This document shows, piece after piece, positions 1 through 10,280 of a DNA stretch of 64,000 nt. Numbering within the stretch: the first letter of the stretch is position 1; each line of letters begins with the position of its first letter. Location of the stretch: NCBI GenBank assembly GCA_937959115.1, contig CALGAW010000005.1, positions 160,978-224,977 of the forward strand, written 5' to 3'. Source of the stretch: an uncultured Saprospiraceae bacterium (GTDB taxonomy: Bacteria > Bacteroidota > Bacteroidia > Chitinophagales > Saprospiraceae). The notes under the pieces are model-generated. The model did not search any database, was not told the DNA's origin, and saw only the letters and a list, made by a program, of their open reading frames with translations. The translations under genes were made by a program, and so were the position numbers.

Positions 1-221
1 GAGAGGTAGGCCAATAATCGCTTGAGGGGACTGGTCACTCGTCCTTTGTTTTCCATGACCGATTGATTCATTTCTAGGAAGGCTCTTGCAATTCGCGGAC
101 GGTGCATCATCGTGAATAGACTGTTGGGAGTAAACCCAAGTGTTTCTTGGTAGAACCTTGCCATCTCTTTGGTCTCTTCGTTTGCGTTCTTGTCTATTGG
201 GGAAACGAGTGGTGTTTTCAT
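1..221 (-). CDS. Carboxymuconolactone decarboxylase / AhpD-like protein, N-terminal part
   Basis: The reverse strand from 221 reads an open frame of 73 residues that runs off the left edge of the window. It begins MKTPLVSPIDKNANEET and continues with the pattern GFTPNSLFTMMHRPRIARAF, then LKRLLAYL. Members of the carboxymuconolactone decarboxylase / alkylhydroperoxidase D family start this way, just before their CxxC redox motif, which would lie outside the window. Those proteins are small helical oxidoreductases of the cytoplasm. The ATG overlaps the stop codon of the upstream membrane-protein gene by one base (TAATG), so the two are probably translationally coupled. The family call rests on N-terminal similarity only; without the active-site motif it is moderate. 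Confidence 0.6.
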   Translation of the reverse strand, partial: MKTPLVSPIDKNANEETKEMARFYQETLGFTPNSLFTMMHRPRIARAFLEMNQSVMENKGRVTSPLKRLLAYL

Positions 222-1948
222 TATTGTTGGTTTATCGAATTAAAATAAGATTGCTTATAGCCCTGCAAATTTTTGTTGATTTTGGGCTCAGTATAAAATG
301 GCCAGAAGATATGGTTAAACAGCTGACCTAAAATTGGAGTTTCTTTTTGTTTTAATGGTTGAAAAACCGCCTGGCCAATATTAGTAGACCCTTTTTCCTG
401 AATGACTTTTAGGTTTTCTTGAATGGTTTTATTCACAAAAATAGAATTCAATTGATCTGCATAGACCAACTCGAAATCTTCCTGTCTATATAAATGACGG
501 TTTAGAGGCATAAAATCTTCAGAATTTAAGGTTACGGTATAACTGAAATTGTCATGCGACCTAAATTTATCCCAAAGCGTAACCCCATCTGCTAAACGGG
601 CGTCTGGCTGACTGTAGACACGTAAATTGTTGCGGATAAACCCTGCTTCGAATATATCTAAATCTCTTAAATCAAGAAAGGTTTTAAAGTCGGGCTGTAG
701 ATCCCACAACAGGTAGGACGAGCTTAAGTAATCAGAGAAACACTTGCCTTTTAGATCGTACTGTTTCAAAAATTGCGCTGCAGAATGAGGATTTCGATCA
801 GAGCGAAGGTATATTCCATATTGATTTCGCTCATCGAGCAACTTGTAATAAGTATTGGTTGGAATTGAAACATACAAAACCAATAACAGACCAGTCAAGA
901 CCATATAAGCACTTGTGCTTTTGAAAAAGTCAACGTTAAGTTCTCGGAAGAAGAGAAAGATTGCCGGAAAGGCGATAATTTGGAAAAATGGAATGTTACG
1001 AACGGATTGAATACTCAGGTAAAAAAAGGCAAGATACAAGACTGGATAGAACCAAAATAAATACTTGAATTTGAAACCTTTGTTATTCCGTTTAGTAAAT
1101 AAATGATAGAGTTTCCAAAGACCAATAAAAAACGTTAGAATATTGAGCACAGAAAATACATTCCAGTATTCTAGTTCCAAAATATTACTTAATTCAGTTG
1201 TAAAGGTGTTCAGTTTAAGCTGCTGAAAAATATTGAGTGGATGTAAAATAAGTTCTAATCCATTGGGGTTGATTGCCACTGAAAGGATGGATAAGACAAA
1301 CACGCCAACCAATTTATAGAGTTTATTAAAGGAAGCACGAGCGCGGATTTTTTCAAACAAATAGGTGACTAAAAATAGTCCAGAGATCACAATTCCCACA
1401 CCATAAGCCTCGTGCATATTCGCCCATAATAACTGTAGAGGAACGATTACCCAAATTTGGTTTGAAGGCCGCTTTAGATAATTCAAATAGATGTAAAGAA
1501 AGGAGGCGGTAAGTAAGTGACTCACCATCTCTGGCCTACCGTTAATTCGATAGGAAATGATGAATAGAAAGAGGGTGCAGGCGAATAAAAAAGCAAAGGA
1601 ATAAGGATTGCCTTTCGGGTCCAATACTGTCTTTAATTTCTTGAACAGCAAGAAAATACCAATCAACACAAGTGCATGGAGTAAATAAATCAGCTCAGGG
1701 CCAAAGAGCATGGAAACTGCTGCCATAATCACCTCGGTTAGCCATTTTACATTGATCCATTGTTCTCCTGCATAAGAGTAGGAAAAGACATCTGTTTTCG
1801 GTATCGAGCCGTTTTCAATGATGTGTTCTCCAGTACGCACTTGCCACCAGATATCAGGTTCCTTCGTGCTTTTAATACAAAATGTGACTGCTACCCACAA
1901 AATGAGGAAGAAGAGGTATTTTGCATACGAAGGAACGGCGTGTTTCAT
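221..1948 (-). CDS. Polytopic membrane protein, GT-C glycosyltransferase-like
   Basis: A 575-residue inner-membrane protein. A first hydrophobic helix (about residues 11-25) is followed by the loop PDIWWQVRTGE (31-41) and a W-x-N-x-K-W-L-T-E stretch. This acidic-plus-WW loop after the first helix resembles the first periplasmic loop of GT-C enzymes that use polyprenyl-phosphate sugars (PMT/ArnT-like). About ten further hydrophobic helices follow up to roughly residue 370, then a soluble C-terminal part of about 200 residues. The specific sugar and acceptor cannot be read from the sequence. The stop codon overlaps the start of the AhpD-like gene, and the M1 peptidase gene lies 20 bases upstream, so the three may form one minus-strand unit. 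GT-C is a resemblance, not a proven assignment. Confidence 0.6.
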   Translation of the reverse strand: MKHAVPSYAKYLFFLILWVAVTFCIKSTKEPDIWWQVRTGEHIIENGSIPKTDVFSYSYAGEQWINVKWLTEVIMAAVSMLFGPELIYLLHALVLIGIFLLFKKLKTVLDPKGNPYSFAFLFACTLFLFIISYRINGRPEMVSHLLTASFLYIYLNYLKRPSNQIWVIVPLQLLWANMHEAYGVGIVISGLFLVTYLFEKIRARASFNKLYKLVGVFVLSILSVAINPNGLELILHPLNIFQQLKLNTFTTELSNILELEYWNVFSVLNILTFFIGLWKLYHLFTKRNNKGFKFKYLFWFYPVLYLAFFYLSIQSVRNIPFFQIIAFPAIFLFFRELNVDFFKSTSAYMVLTGLLLVLYVSIPTNTYYKLLDERNQYGIYLRSDRNPHSAAQFLKQYDLKGKCFSDYLSSSYLLWDLQPDFKTFLDLRDLDIFEAGFIRNNLRVYSQPDARLADGVTLWDKFRSHDNFSYTVTLNSEDFMPLNRHLYRQEDFELVYADQLNSIFVNKTIQENLKVIQEKGSTNIGQAVFQPLKQKETPILGQLFNHIFWPFYTEPKINKNLQGYKQSYFNSINQQ

Positions 1949-1968
1949 AGTGGGTGTCCAAGTAGACG

Positions 1969-4551
1969 TTAGTTGAAGTTTTTATAGAACCCTTGTATTC
2001 GTTTACTCGTTTCTTGGGCTTTGATTGTAGTAATCATATTGCTAATATCATTAATTCTTCCTTCTACTTCTATTTTTTCACCAGTAGTTAGGCCATCCAA
2101 CGTTTCACTCAAGTGTTTCTTATAGTTGAACAGCGTTTGGGTAGAGGCAAATCGCTTCCACATAGATGCGTTTTGATCTGTCGAGAGCGTCATCAATTTA
2201 CCCATTGATTCTGCCGTCTCGCTTCTAGTAGAGCCTTTCAGAATTTCTAGATATTGGTTCATCAATCCAAAGATTCCAAAACCGCCGATATTGTCCCACT
2301 TACTTTCAAAGAAGGAAAGATATTTAGCATCTCCTGTTTGAGAGTAGATGGAGCCAACAGCGGATAAGATGGAGGAATTCTCGCTGTCTGCCATTTTGTT
2401 TGCATAAGATAGCCCTTGGTCTTTATCAACGGAATACAATCCTTTAAGCGCGGAAGACATGACTCTGTAGGCCTCAGTATCCTTGTCCAATATTGAGGAG
2501 AACGTTTTTGTGTAGGAGGAATTGGCAGTTTCTGCTAGTTTGTCCAAAGCGGCAGCTCTTACTCGGCTATCAGAATCTGTAGTGCTCATTTTGTTGAGTA
2601 AGTCACCTTGATTGCCTTTCATGTTAAGGACTGCTCCACGGCGGATGCGCCAGAAAGGATCTTTTGTAGCGGCTAGATACATATCGGCACACTCCGCTGT
2701 CTCCTTGTCTTTTAGCTTATCAATTGCATCAAAACGAGCTCTGTATTCTTTGCCGTTATAAAACTGATAAACCAATTCGCTTTGTGATTTCGAGTTATCT
2801 TTCAAATCACCAAGAATCACATACTCTGGGTCAACGTTTACCAGCTTCGGTGCTTCTGTTAACGGAATTTCAATCGTTTGTGTTCGTTGATCGATCCATA
2901 AACGCTTTCGTTCCTTTCCATTAGAAGTATAGATATCAACATCAAGGGGCAACTGATAGACCGGTACATGTGTTTCAGGGTCTTGTGTTTGAGCGATATC
3001 CAATTTCAGTTTTTTAGTTGTTGGATTGTATTTGTAGGAATATTCAAGTGCAGGATGCCCTTTGTCAAAGAACCATTGATTGAAGAACCAGTTTAGGTCT
3101 TTACCAGTAATTGCTTCAGTGGCAAGTCTTAGGTCGTGTGCTTCTGCAGACTGGAATTCGTTGTCTTTCAAGTATTTTTTGAGTGTTGCGAAAAAGGCAT
3201 CATCACCAATATAGTTTCTAAGCATGTGAAGGATGGCGCCACCTTTATTGTAACTGTGCCCATCAAACATGTCTTCCTTGTCGTTATATTCAAAATCAAT
3301 AAGATCATGAATTCCGCCTCTATTTGCTTGGCCCATGTAGCCTTTGATTTCGTTTTGGCGGTGCGACTCTGCTTCGTCCTTACCATATTTCTGTTCAAAC
3401 CAAAGGTATTCACCATAGTTGGCAAATGACTCGTTTAGTGGGAGGTTTGACCAACTTTCACAGGTCACAAGATCACCAAACCAATGGTGAAACATTTCAT
3501 GTGCTACAATTCCGTCATTGTGATTGTCAATGAGCTCTCTTTTATTTTTTTGAACGAATTCACCGAAAATCACACCAGTCGTATTTTCCATTGCTCCAGA
3601 GACGAAGTCTCGAACAATGACTTGTGAATACTTGTCCCAAGGGTATGGTGTGCCGAGTAATTCAGAATAGAAGGTGAGCATTTCTGGTGTGTGATTGAAG
3701 ATTTCCTTTGCATCATCTCTATAATCTGGTTCTACCCAATACTCAAGGGGGATGTTTCTCCATTTTTCTTCAACAACAGCAAATTCACCAACAGCCATCA
3801 TAAATAAGTATGGGGCATGCGGTTGATTCATAACGAAGTAGTCTGTTCTCGTGCCGTCTGCATTTTTAGTGGAAGACTTGAAGATTCCATTAGACAAAAC
3901 TTTATAATTGTCCGCTACTGTAATCTTCATTTCCTGTGTGCAACGTTCGTTTGGTTTATCTATGGTAGGAAACCAGCATGAGCTCGATTCTGTTTCTCCT
4001 TGTGTCCAGATTTGTTTAGGCTTTTCTGGGTCTTCACCAATCGGATTGACAAAATATAGGCCTTTGTCTGCTACGATTGCGTTGCTTCCCCCTACTTCTA
4101 AATCGTTGGGCTTTGCTGTATAATCGATATCTACCGTAAACGCATCATTTCTAGTGAATGTTCTACCTAAGTCAATGTTTAACTTGGCTCCATCATATTT
4201 GTATTGGAGTGTTTTACCATTCATTTTTACCGCATGTATATCGAAACCCTTTGCATCCAATTCCAATTGATCAGTAGCGTAGAAGTAAGGCTTTAGCTCA
4301 ATACTAGCCTTTCCAAGTAAGTGCTGTTTCGTCCAGTCAAACTTTACATCAAGTTTGGTATGGATTAAATCATGTTTCCGTTCGGCGGTAGCTCTGTAAA
4401 CGGGAAGTTCATAATTTGTGATTTTCTTAGGTGCTGAAACGACAAGAGTGTCTAGCTGTCTTTCGTCGTAGGCTGGTGCGACAATTGTTTTGGTATTCAC
4501 ACAGCTGGATAAGAAAAGGATGGTCGTGAAAAATAGGATGATCTGTTTCAT
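1969..4551 (-). CDS. M1 family zinc aminopeptidase, lipoprotein
   Basis: An 860-residue zinc metallopeptidase that should remove N-terminal residues from peptides outside the cytoplasm. The N-terminus is a lipoprotein signal, with LSSC giving a lipidated Cys at residue 17. The GAMEN substrate-binding motif is at 319-323. The zinc site is HEMFHHWF with His351, Glu352 and His355, and the third ligand is Glu374 in NESFANYGE. The C-terminal 250 residues contain helical, HEAT-like repeats seen in many Bacteroidota M1 enzymes. The start is the ATG directly before the lipoprotein signal. It lies upstream of the GT-C-like gene on the same strand, 20 bases away. Whether it sits on the inner or outer membrane leaflet cannot be told. 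Family assignment is secure. Confidence 0.95.
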   Translation of the reverse strand: MKQIILFFTTILFLSSCVNTKTIVAPAYDERQLDTLVVSAPKKITNYELPVYRATAERKHDLIHTKLDVKFDWTKQHLLGKASIELKPYFYATDQLELDAKGFDIHAVKMNGKTLQYKYDGAKLNIDLGRTFTRNDAFTVDIDYTAKPNDLEVGGSNAIVADKGLYFVNPIGEDPEKPKQIWTQGETESSSCWFPTIDKPNERCTQEMKITVADNYKVLSNGIFKSSTKNADGTRTDYFVMNQPHAPYLFMMAVGEFAVVEEKWRNIPLEYWVEPDYRDDAKEIFNHTPEMLTFYSELLGTPYPWDKYSQVIVRDFVSGAMENTTGVIFGEFVQKNKRELIDNHNDGIVAHEMFHHWFGDLVTCESWSNLPLNESFANYGEYLWFEQKYGKDEAESHRQNEIKGYMGQANRGGIHDLIDFEYNDKEDMFDGHSYNKGGAILHMLRNYIGDDAFFATLKKYLKDNEFQSAEAHDLRLATEAITGKDLNWFFNQWFFDKGHPALEYSYKYNPTTKKLKLDIAQTQDPETHVPVYQLPLDVDIYTSNGKERKRLWIDQRTQTIEIPLTEAPKLVNVDPEYVILGDLKDNSKSQSELVYQFYNGKEYRARFDAIDKLKDKETAECADMYLAATKDPFWRIRRGAVLNMKGNQGDLLNKMSTTDSDSRVRAAALDKLAETANSSYTKTFSSILDKDTEAYRVMSSALKGLYSVDKDQGLSYANKMADSENSSILSAVGSIYSQTGDAKYLSFFESKWDNIGGFGIFGLMNQYLEILKGSTRSETAESMGKLMTLSTDQNASMWKRFASTQTLFNYKKHLSETLDGLTTGEKIEVEGRINDISNMITTIKAQETSKRIQGFYKNFN

Positions 4552-4671
4552 AAAAGTATAAGATTTTTTCTATTAGCTTGCAAATTTAATGGTTTTCAAC
4601 CTTAACCCTTATTTTTTTAGATGAAAAATGGAATATTGTAGAGGAAGGGACGTTAATTCATCGTATAAAAA

Positions 4672-4704
4672 TACTCCTTTAGCATATTTAATACTAAAGG
4701 AGTA
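4672..4704 (-). terminator. Rho-independent terminator of the T9SS type A adhesin gene
   Basis: Perfect 11-bp inverted repeat: TACTCCTTTAG at 4672-4682 pairs with CTAAAGGAGTA at 4694-4704 across an 11-base loop. Read on the minus strand, it lies 33 bases after the stop of the adhesin gene and is followed by GGAGTATTTTTA, a U-rich tail. It separates that gene from the M1 peptidase gene downstream. Confidence 0.75.
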
Positions 4705-4736
4705 AATTATTTTAAGAAAAATGCGTGGTAATTTTT

Positions 4737-7700
4737 TTAATAAACGATAAACTTCTGTGTCGTTCTAAGACTTGAATTCACTTCACTAATTTGTAAAAAG
4801 TAAGTTCCAGCGCTCAGTCTGTTTGTTTCAAGAGGAATCGTCGAGTTAGGAGAATTGATCTCCACCAACCGTTCGAATAGAACTTCTTGTCCAAGTGTAT
4901 TCAACACTCTTATTTGTATATCATTATCAAAAAATTCAGTTTTTATTGAAATGTTTAATTGATTGCCAACTTCCACTGGATTTGGTGCAATACTTATCTC
5001 GTAGTTCCAAGTACAATTTTTAGTGTCTAACAATATGATCTTGGAATGCGAGAATGAACCATCCAAATCAACAAGTTTAAGTCGATAAAACATCTTTCCA
5101 TCAAGATTTGAACTTTGTCTATCCTCGTATTCATAATTACTAGATTCAAATGGGCTGCCTTTTCCGTCAATTACTGCGATCGTATAGAAATCTGTCTTGT
5201 TTGGACTCGCTTGTAGTTCGTAATGCTTGAAATCAGTTTCAGAAGCGGAGGACCAGTTAAAAACAGAAACACAAGATTCATTCTTCACAGAAAAAGAAGT
5301 TAATTCTATAGGAAACACATCTACGCCTATTGCTACGAGGTCAATTGGACACATGCAAGTAGGGTCTCCAGTACTTGAAGTTGGAGAGATAACTGCGCCA
5401 AATCCTGTAAAGACAGAACAGTTAGGATTCGGGACTGTACCCGTCAGTACTTCCGTACCTCCGTTAGGAATGATTGGTACCATAATGGTTTTGATTATGC
5501 CATATGAGGGTTCAATGTCATCACCGACAGCATTAAGACAATAGAGATTCACTTCGATAGAATCTTCGGTGTCTGGACCTGTATTTGAAACATTGATCAC
5601 ATATTCGTAAAGTTGTGTACTAGGATCATAATTCACCGAAGAAAAGACCAAGTCTAATATCGGGCGATCGATTACAGCACTTCCCAAAGAATTCCCAGTA
5701 ATAACCTTTGAACTAGGACAAGCAACATTATCACAAACCAATCCACCTATTTGAGCAGTACTCTTTACTTCAAGAGCTGTCGTGTCACATTCCGCCGCAA
5801 GGGACGAGGTAACATCGAAGTCTACATTAAAGATAGGGTTTACTAGCCCTCCAGGATAATGAAAAACGACCACTTCTTGTCCTAGTTGAGTCCTTACTTC
5901 TACAAAGGTTGGACAGTTGACTGAAGTACAGTTAAGACTACCGTCATATGCCAAGCCTGCTGGCAAGATTACAAATAGTGAATCTGTCGTACCTGTTACT
6001 CCTCCAGTGACTTGTGATTCTACTGAAACGGTTTTCGTGTCCGCACAGCCCGTAAATACATTGTCAGGACTGAAACTTGTGTTCAAAAGAGCATTGTATG
6101 GTAGTATAACCCCGTTAATTTTCAAGGCAGAACTTACAATCTGTTCGCCATTTCCAATGGCAGGATCAGAACAAGGGGAATCACCAAATGTCTTGATCGA
6201 AATCTTGTCTCCACTTATAAAATCGCAATCTGGTTCCATCAACCATCGAATGACTATTTCATTTTTTAGCGCGTTTATTCCGGCGCCCGTTAATCCGTTT
6301 CCTGCTCCGAAGTTGGTTGCGTCTATGTCCTCAATCGGGATATTGATGGTTCCAGCTACCATTGCGGCTTCTGCTGCTGCATCAAAAGGACGGGGAACAT
6401 TTGGTACATCTACACCTTCTACTTCAATGGTTGCACTATTCGGAACATAATTTAAACCTAGGCCAAAATTTGGATTTAGAATGTTAAAATTAATATCGTA
6501 AATGGTAGCTGTTCCAGAACTTACAATTGTATATTCCATTGGAAATGGCTCACACATTTCTATTGTAGATAATCCATGAGTCCCAGCTGTAGGGTCAGAA
6601 GGGTCACTTGGTGTAGACGCTAATGGTGTTATCGTTGAAGCTATTTGTGCATCTTGAGGAACGACTCTTAAAAAGTCATCCGCTGAACAATCTGGTAAAC
6701 TGTCTACTGTTGTCGGATACTGATTACAACTCCAGCCACTATTAATTATTATTTCGTCCTGAGAACAATCATTGTAGGTTGCATAGAGTTTTATCGTTTT
6801 ACAATCTCCACCAGAAAGCATACCTGTTTCTATCAAGTAAGTTCCTCCAGTTAAGTTAGCAGGGGTAATAGGTACTTCTGTACCCGTTGAAATGTCAGCT
6901 GCTTTAACAATCGAAATCCCAGCACTAACCGATTCGTCAAATGTAACCCAAGAATAATCGACTCCTAACTCACTTGTACTATTGCAAATTTCTAACTCCC
7001 AAGAAACGGTATCGGTAACTCCTTGTTGTATTTGTCCTAAGGGAGTTAAACTGATAGAAGGTTCAAGATATGTGATTTTTGATCCAGTAGGATCATGCGT
7101 TGTTATCACTTCGTGAAGACTAGAATCAGGATGATAGTTAAAAAAGGTTCTAACATAAGTAATCGGTACATTGTAAGTATTTGGAACGAACTCACAAGCC
7201 CCTTCTAAATAAATATCAAACCCTGGATAGGTGATACCTGTCCATGGTCTTGGTGAATAATCACTATTAGGAGTAATCACTAAATCGTCGTTTGCATCGA
7301 AATAATAAGAGGCTGTTCCATTTGAATATGAACTTGCTTCAACTCGGTTAACAACAACACCATCTGGTAATCCGACAATTACGGTATCTATTTGTTCAAT
7401 TGGTCGATATTCATCTGGGAAAACACTCCCTGCCGTATTGTACCAAGTACCATAGGTTCTGAGGTTTATTTCATTACACCCTTCTAAGGTAATGACATTT
7501 CCACCGGTTCGATAGTCAAATCCAGTATAAAAGAGTGGTGCTCCATAACTATTGCATCCTCGCTCTGCAGAAACATCATCCAACATATAGAAGTATGCTC
7601 TAAAACTTTGGACAGCGTAATAGGCATACCCTGGATTACTATTGTAAACAGCTTTAAAGTCTACTTTAAAAGAATCAGATTCCATTCCTTCCCCAATTTC

Positions 7701-10049
7701 ATATCCAGCGTCTACCATTGTAATGTAATTTGTAAGATCTATAGACCATTCAAATTCACCCCCAGCAAGTGCTGAAACCACTGGCGGAACAGTTATTGGA
7801 AAGGTGTAGGTCGTATTTCCGTAAGCACCATCAATATCATAAAAAGTAATTTCTCCAGATATATAATCAAGAATATTCCCTCCAATATCAGGGGTATAGG
7901 TCAGTCTTAAATGTAAGTTATCAGATATGGTGTCAGCTATCCGGCCTTTCGCTTCTATTGAAATGGTATCATAAGGAAGCATTACATTCGTCGCATGTAC
8001 TCCTTCTGTTAATACCACAGGAGTTGTCATTGTGGCATCTGTCCAACCTCTCGTTGTTCGAACAATATTAAAATCATCTGTTGTAACTCCAACACATGGA
8101 GATGGACAATGTGGTACAATTAGGAAATTTTCACAATGAATATCTTGTTCAAAACAAGTCCCACATTTATAAGTTGTAATGTAGTCAAATGACAATGGAT
8201 TTGAACCGTCCCATAAGGCACAGTCCAATGTTAATGGTAACGTAAACCACTCATAATGATACCGACTAATCGTATAAAAAACGGTATCATTTGATTGAGT
8301 CAACGTAGGCGAAAAGGGTTGATTGATTGGATCTATTGATGGATTCGACTGTAGTGAGACACCAGGAGGAAGTACACATTTCACCGTAAATGTAACATCT
8401 GATCCTGTCAATCCATTTCCTCCATTACAGCCAACAGTAGAATGCAAATGTGGTTTTATTTTGATCTCAAAATCATCTCCATCATTTATATCAGAAGGAC
8501 CATCCATAAATGTTGCTAGTTGATAATTTCGAATCATATTTTTATAACTAAACTCTGTTCTTAGTGGTATCTGATCAAGGCCACATTGGTTTTGCCAACC
8601 TACATCACTTGAAATATGCTCCCACTGCATATAATCTGCACGTCCCTTTCCACAAGCTGGCGTTTTGGGTGTGAATGTCATTTCAAAACCAATAATAAAG
8701 GATTCTCCAGGACCAAGATCATCGTAAAACCCATCACCATCTAAATCTTCGAGTCCTGTTCCTGCTCCATCAGGGTCTGTACTAAGAAAATTAGGTGGTA
8801 AATAATCAACCATAGTGGACCTTGTACCTGCAATTTGAGATAAAGTGACAGGATTTCCATTTATTGTAAAGTTGGAGAAGTTTCTTGTACCATGGTATGC
8901 TCCTCCCCACATCGGGATGTTCGTCAGTGTAGAAATCGGATCGTTGTTGGCTCTTAATCCCATAAAAACATAGATGTTAGCTGCAAAGTCTTCAGCACTT
9001 GTGCCATTGTTCTTTATTTCTATTGAATGTGAAGTCGTTAAGCATAAGTCTACTAGATCATTATCTACTTTGGTTATTGTAATTAAAGGAGTTCCGTTTG
9101 TAATCGATACACTTGTAGCCGTTGTGCCTGAGGGAGCACATTCCGTGCTAGCGTCTTCTCCATAATACACTTTCAAGGCAGAAGGCTGTGTGTTGTTACT
9201 CCCACATCCTTGCGGTACTACGTCATATGTAAGAGTAAAAAATTCATCTTTTTCGAATAGTGCATCTCCATTTCCTGTGGTTCCTCCTGCACCATTAATC
9301 ATTGTGATTAAGGCAGCGTCAAAGTGAACCAACGTTTGTCCTGCTGCTTGGGTAATATTCGCAGCTGGGATGGCAACGCCATTCAATTGAAAATTAGAAG
9401 TTGTCAGTCCTGATGGAGTAAAGGCATCTTCAAACCAAAATTCTACGACATCTCCAAAACTACCATTTGTTACATTTAGTGATCGAGTAACCAGACCTCC
9501 AACAGAGGTGGCTGAGCTAGGAGAATGAGTTACTGCTCCAAGTACGAGATTTCCATATATCACATCATAACTTGCAGCATATGCACTATTCCCGTTGTTT
9601 AGGTATCCAACCTCAGTGCCACTTTCAAACACATGACACACATCCTCAAAGGTGCCACCTCCAGATTTGTGTGTCCTTGCATCACAGGTTGCTTGTCTTA
9701 AAAACGTGATCTTGACGCTTTCTCCCAATGCAAGAGCTCCAATATTGAAAATTGCAGGGTTGTCTCCTGTTGCGGACATCTCAGTTACCACAGCACTTCC
9801 ACTTGTGGTACTTATAAACCCACCAGCAACATACTCGACTCCTGTCCCAAGCGCTACTTCAATTGTTCCAGCAGTGAGTGCTGTACCTCCGTTTGTAAAT
9901 TCAAACGTGCTAGTTGTGGAACCGGAGTAAACCGTTAATTGATTTGCAATGCCTGCAGGGTTTGTTGGTCCCCATGAAATGGATTGACCGTTTAGACTAA
10001 TATTCAGGATTAGTGTAAAATAGCAAAAAGTAAGTACTAAAGTCTTCAT
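4737..10049 (-). CDS. Giant secreted adhesin-like protein with T9SS type A sorting domain
   Basis: A 1770-residue extracellular protein. I placed the start at the ATG at 10049 (MKTLVLTFCYFTLILNISL), which opens a clean signal peptide. An upstream in-frame start at 10172 would add 41 residues with no export signal at the N-terminus. The body is a Gly/Thr/Ser/Asn-rich chain of beta-sandwich-like modules with many paired cysteines, resembling DUF11-type surface repeats. Near the end there is an ELTSFSV...NWSSASE module typical of the domain preceding T9SS tails. The last ~75 residues, beginning ISIAPNPVEVGNQL and ending TTQKFIVY, form a type A sorting domain that is cleaved on export through the outer membrane. 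No enzyme motif was seen. Likely roles are adhesion or matrix formation; ligand unknown. Confidence 0.85.
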   Translation of the reverse strand: MKTLVLTFCYFTLILNISLNGQSISWGPTNPAGIANQLTVYSGSTTSTFEFTNGGTALTAGTIEVALGTGVEYVAGGFISTTSGSAVVTEMSATGDNPAIFNIGALALGESVKITFLRQATCDARTHKSGGGTFEDVCHVFESGTEVGYLNNGNSAYAASYDVIYGNLVLGAVTHSPSSATSVGGLVTRSLNVTNGSFGDVVEFWFEDAFTPSGLTTSNFQLNGVAIPAANITQAAGQTLVHFDAALITMINGAGGTTGNGDALFEKDEFFTLTYDVVPQGCGSNNTQPSALKVYYGEDASTECAPSGTTATSVSITNGTPLITITKVDNDLVDLCLTTSHSIEIKNNGTSAEDFAANIYVFMGLRANNDPISTLTNIPMWGGAYHGTRNFSNFTINGNPVTLSQIAGTRSTMVDYLPPNFLSTDPDGAGTGLEDLDGDGFYDDLGPGESFIIGFEMTFTPKTPACGKGRADYMQWEHISSDVGWQNQCGLDQIPLRTEFSYKNMIRNYQLATFMDGPSDINDGDDFEIKIKPHLHSTVGCNGGNGLTGSDVTFTVKCVLPPGVSLQSNPSIDPINQPFSPTLTQSNDTVFYTISRYHYEWFTLPLTLDCALWDGSNPLSFDYITTYKCGTCFEQDIHCENFLIVPHCPSPCVGVTTDDFNIVRTTRGWTDATMTTPVVLTEGVHATNVMLPYDTISIEAKGRIADTISDNLHLRLTYTPDIGGNILDYISGEITFYDIDGAYGNTTYTFPITVPPVVSALAGGEFEWSIDLTNYITMVDAGYEIGEGMESDSFKVDFKAVYNSNPGYAYYAVQSFRAYFYMLDDVSAERGCNSYGAPLFYTGFDYRTGGNVITLEGCNEINLRTYGTWYNTAGSVFPDEYRPIEQIDTVIVGLPDGVVVNRVEASSYSNGTASYYFDANDDLVITPNSDYSPRPWTGITYPGFDIYLEGACEFVPNTYNVPITYVRTFFNYHPDSSLHEVITTHDPTGSKITYLEPSISLTPLGQIQQGVTDTVSWELEICNSTSELGVDYSWVTFDESVSAGISIVKAADISTGTEVPITPANLTGGTYLIETGMLSGGDCKTIKLYATYNDCSQDEIIINSGWSCNQYPTTVDSLPDCSADDFLRVVPQDAQIASTITPLASTPSDPSDPTAGTHGLSTIEMCEPFPMEYTIVSSGTATIYDINFNILNPNFGLGLNYVPNSATIEVEGVDVPNVPRPFDAAAEAAMVAGTINIPIEDIDATNFGAGNGLTGAGINALKNEIVIRWLMEPDCDFISGDKISIKTFGDSPCSDPAIGNGEQIVSSALKINGVILPYNALLNTSFSPDNVFTGCADTKTVSVESQVTGGVTGTTDSLFVILPAGLAYDGSLNCTSVNCPTFVEVRTQLGQEVVVFHYPGGLVNPIFNVDFDVTSSLAAECDTTALEVKSTAQIGGLVCDNVACPSSKVITGNSLGSAVIDRPILDLVFSSVNYDPSTQLYEYVINVSNTGPDTEDSIEVNLYCLNAVGDDIEPSYGIIKTIMVPIIPNGGTEVLTGTVPNPNCSVFTGFGAVISPTSSTGDPTCMCPIDLVAIGVDVFPIELTSFSVKNESCVSVFNWSSASETDFKHYELQASPNKTDFYTIAVIDGKGSPFESSNYEYEDRQSSNLDGKMFYRLKLVDLDGSFSHSKIILLDTKNCTWNYEISIAPNPVEVGNQLNISIKTEFFDNDIQIRVLNTLGQEVLFERLVEINSPNSTIPLETNRLSAGTYFLQISEVNSSLRTTQKFIVY

Positions 10050-10280
10050 AGATTGTTTGTATTTTTGGGTACAAATTAAATCCATTCCAACTTTCAAAAC
10101 GCTTAAAAATTTCGATTTGTGACAGGCAAAAACGGCGACACAGTGGGGAAATATAAATATGAAAGCAAACAATTAAGAGTATTGTTGCTTAAGAAGGGGA
10201 AACTATAGAATAAAAAAGAATTGTTGCGACAATTATTAAGTCCTTAATTAATAATTATTCATTTTCACATTAAGATGTTC

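Noticed and set aside
5917..6450. Plus-strand 177-codon ORF inside the adhesin gene
   Set aside because: Antisense to a well-supported secreted protein, with no family resemblance and no ribosome binding site.
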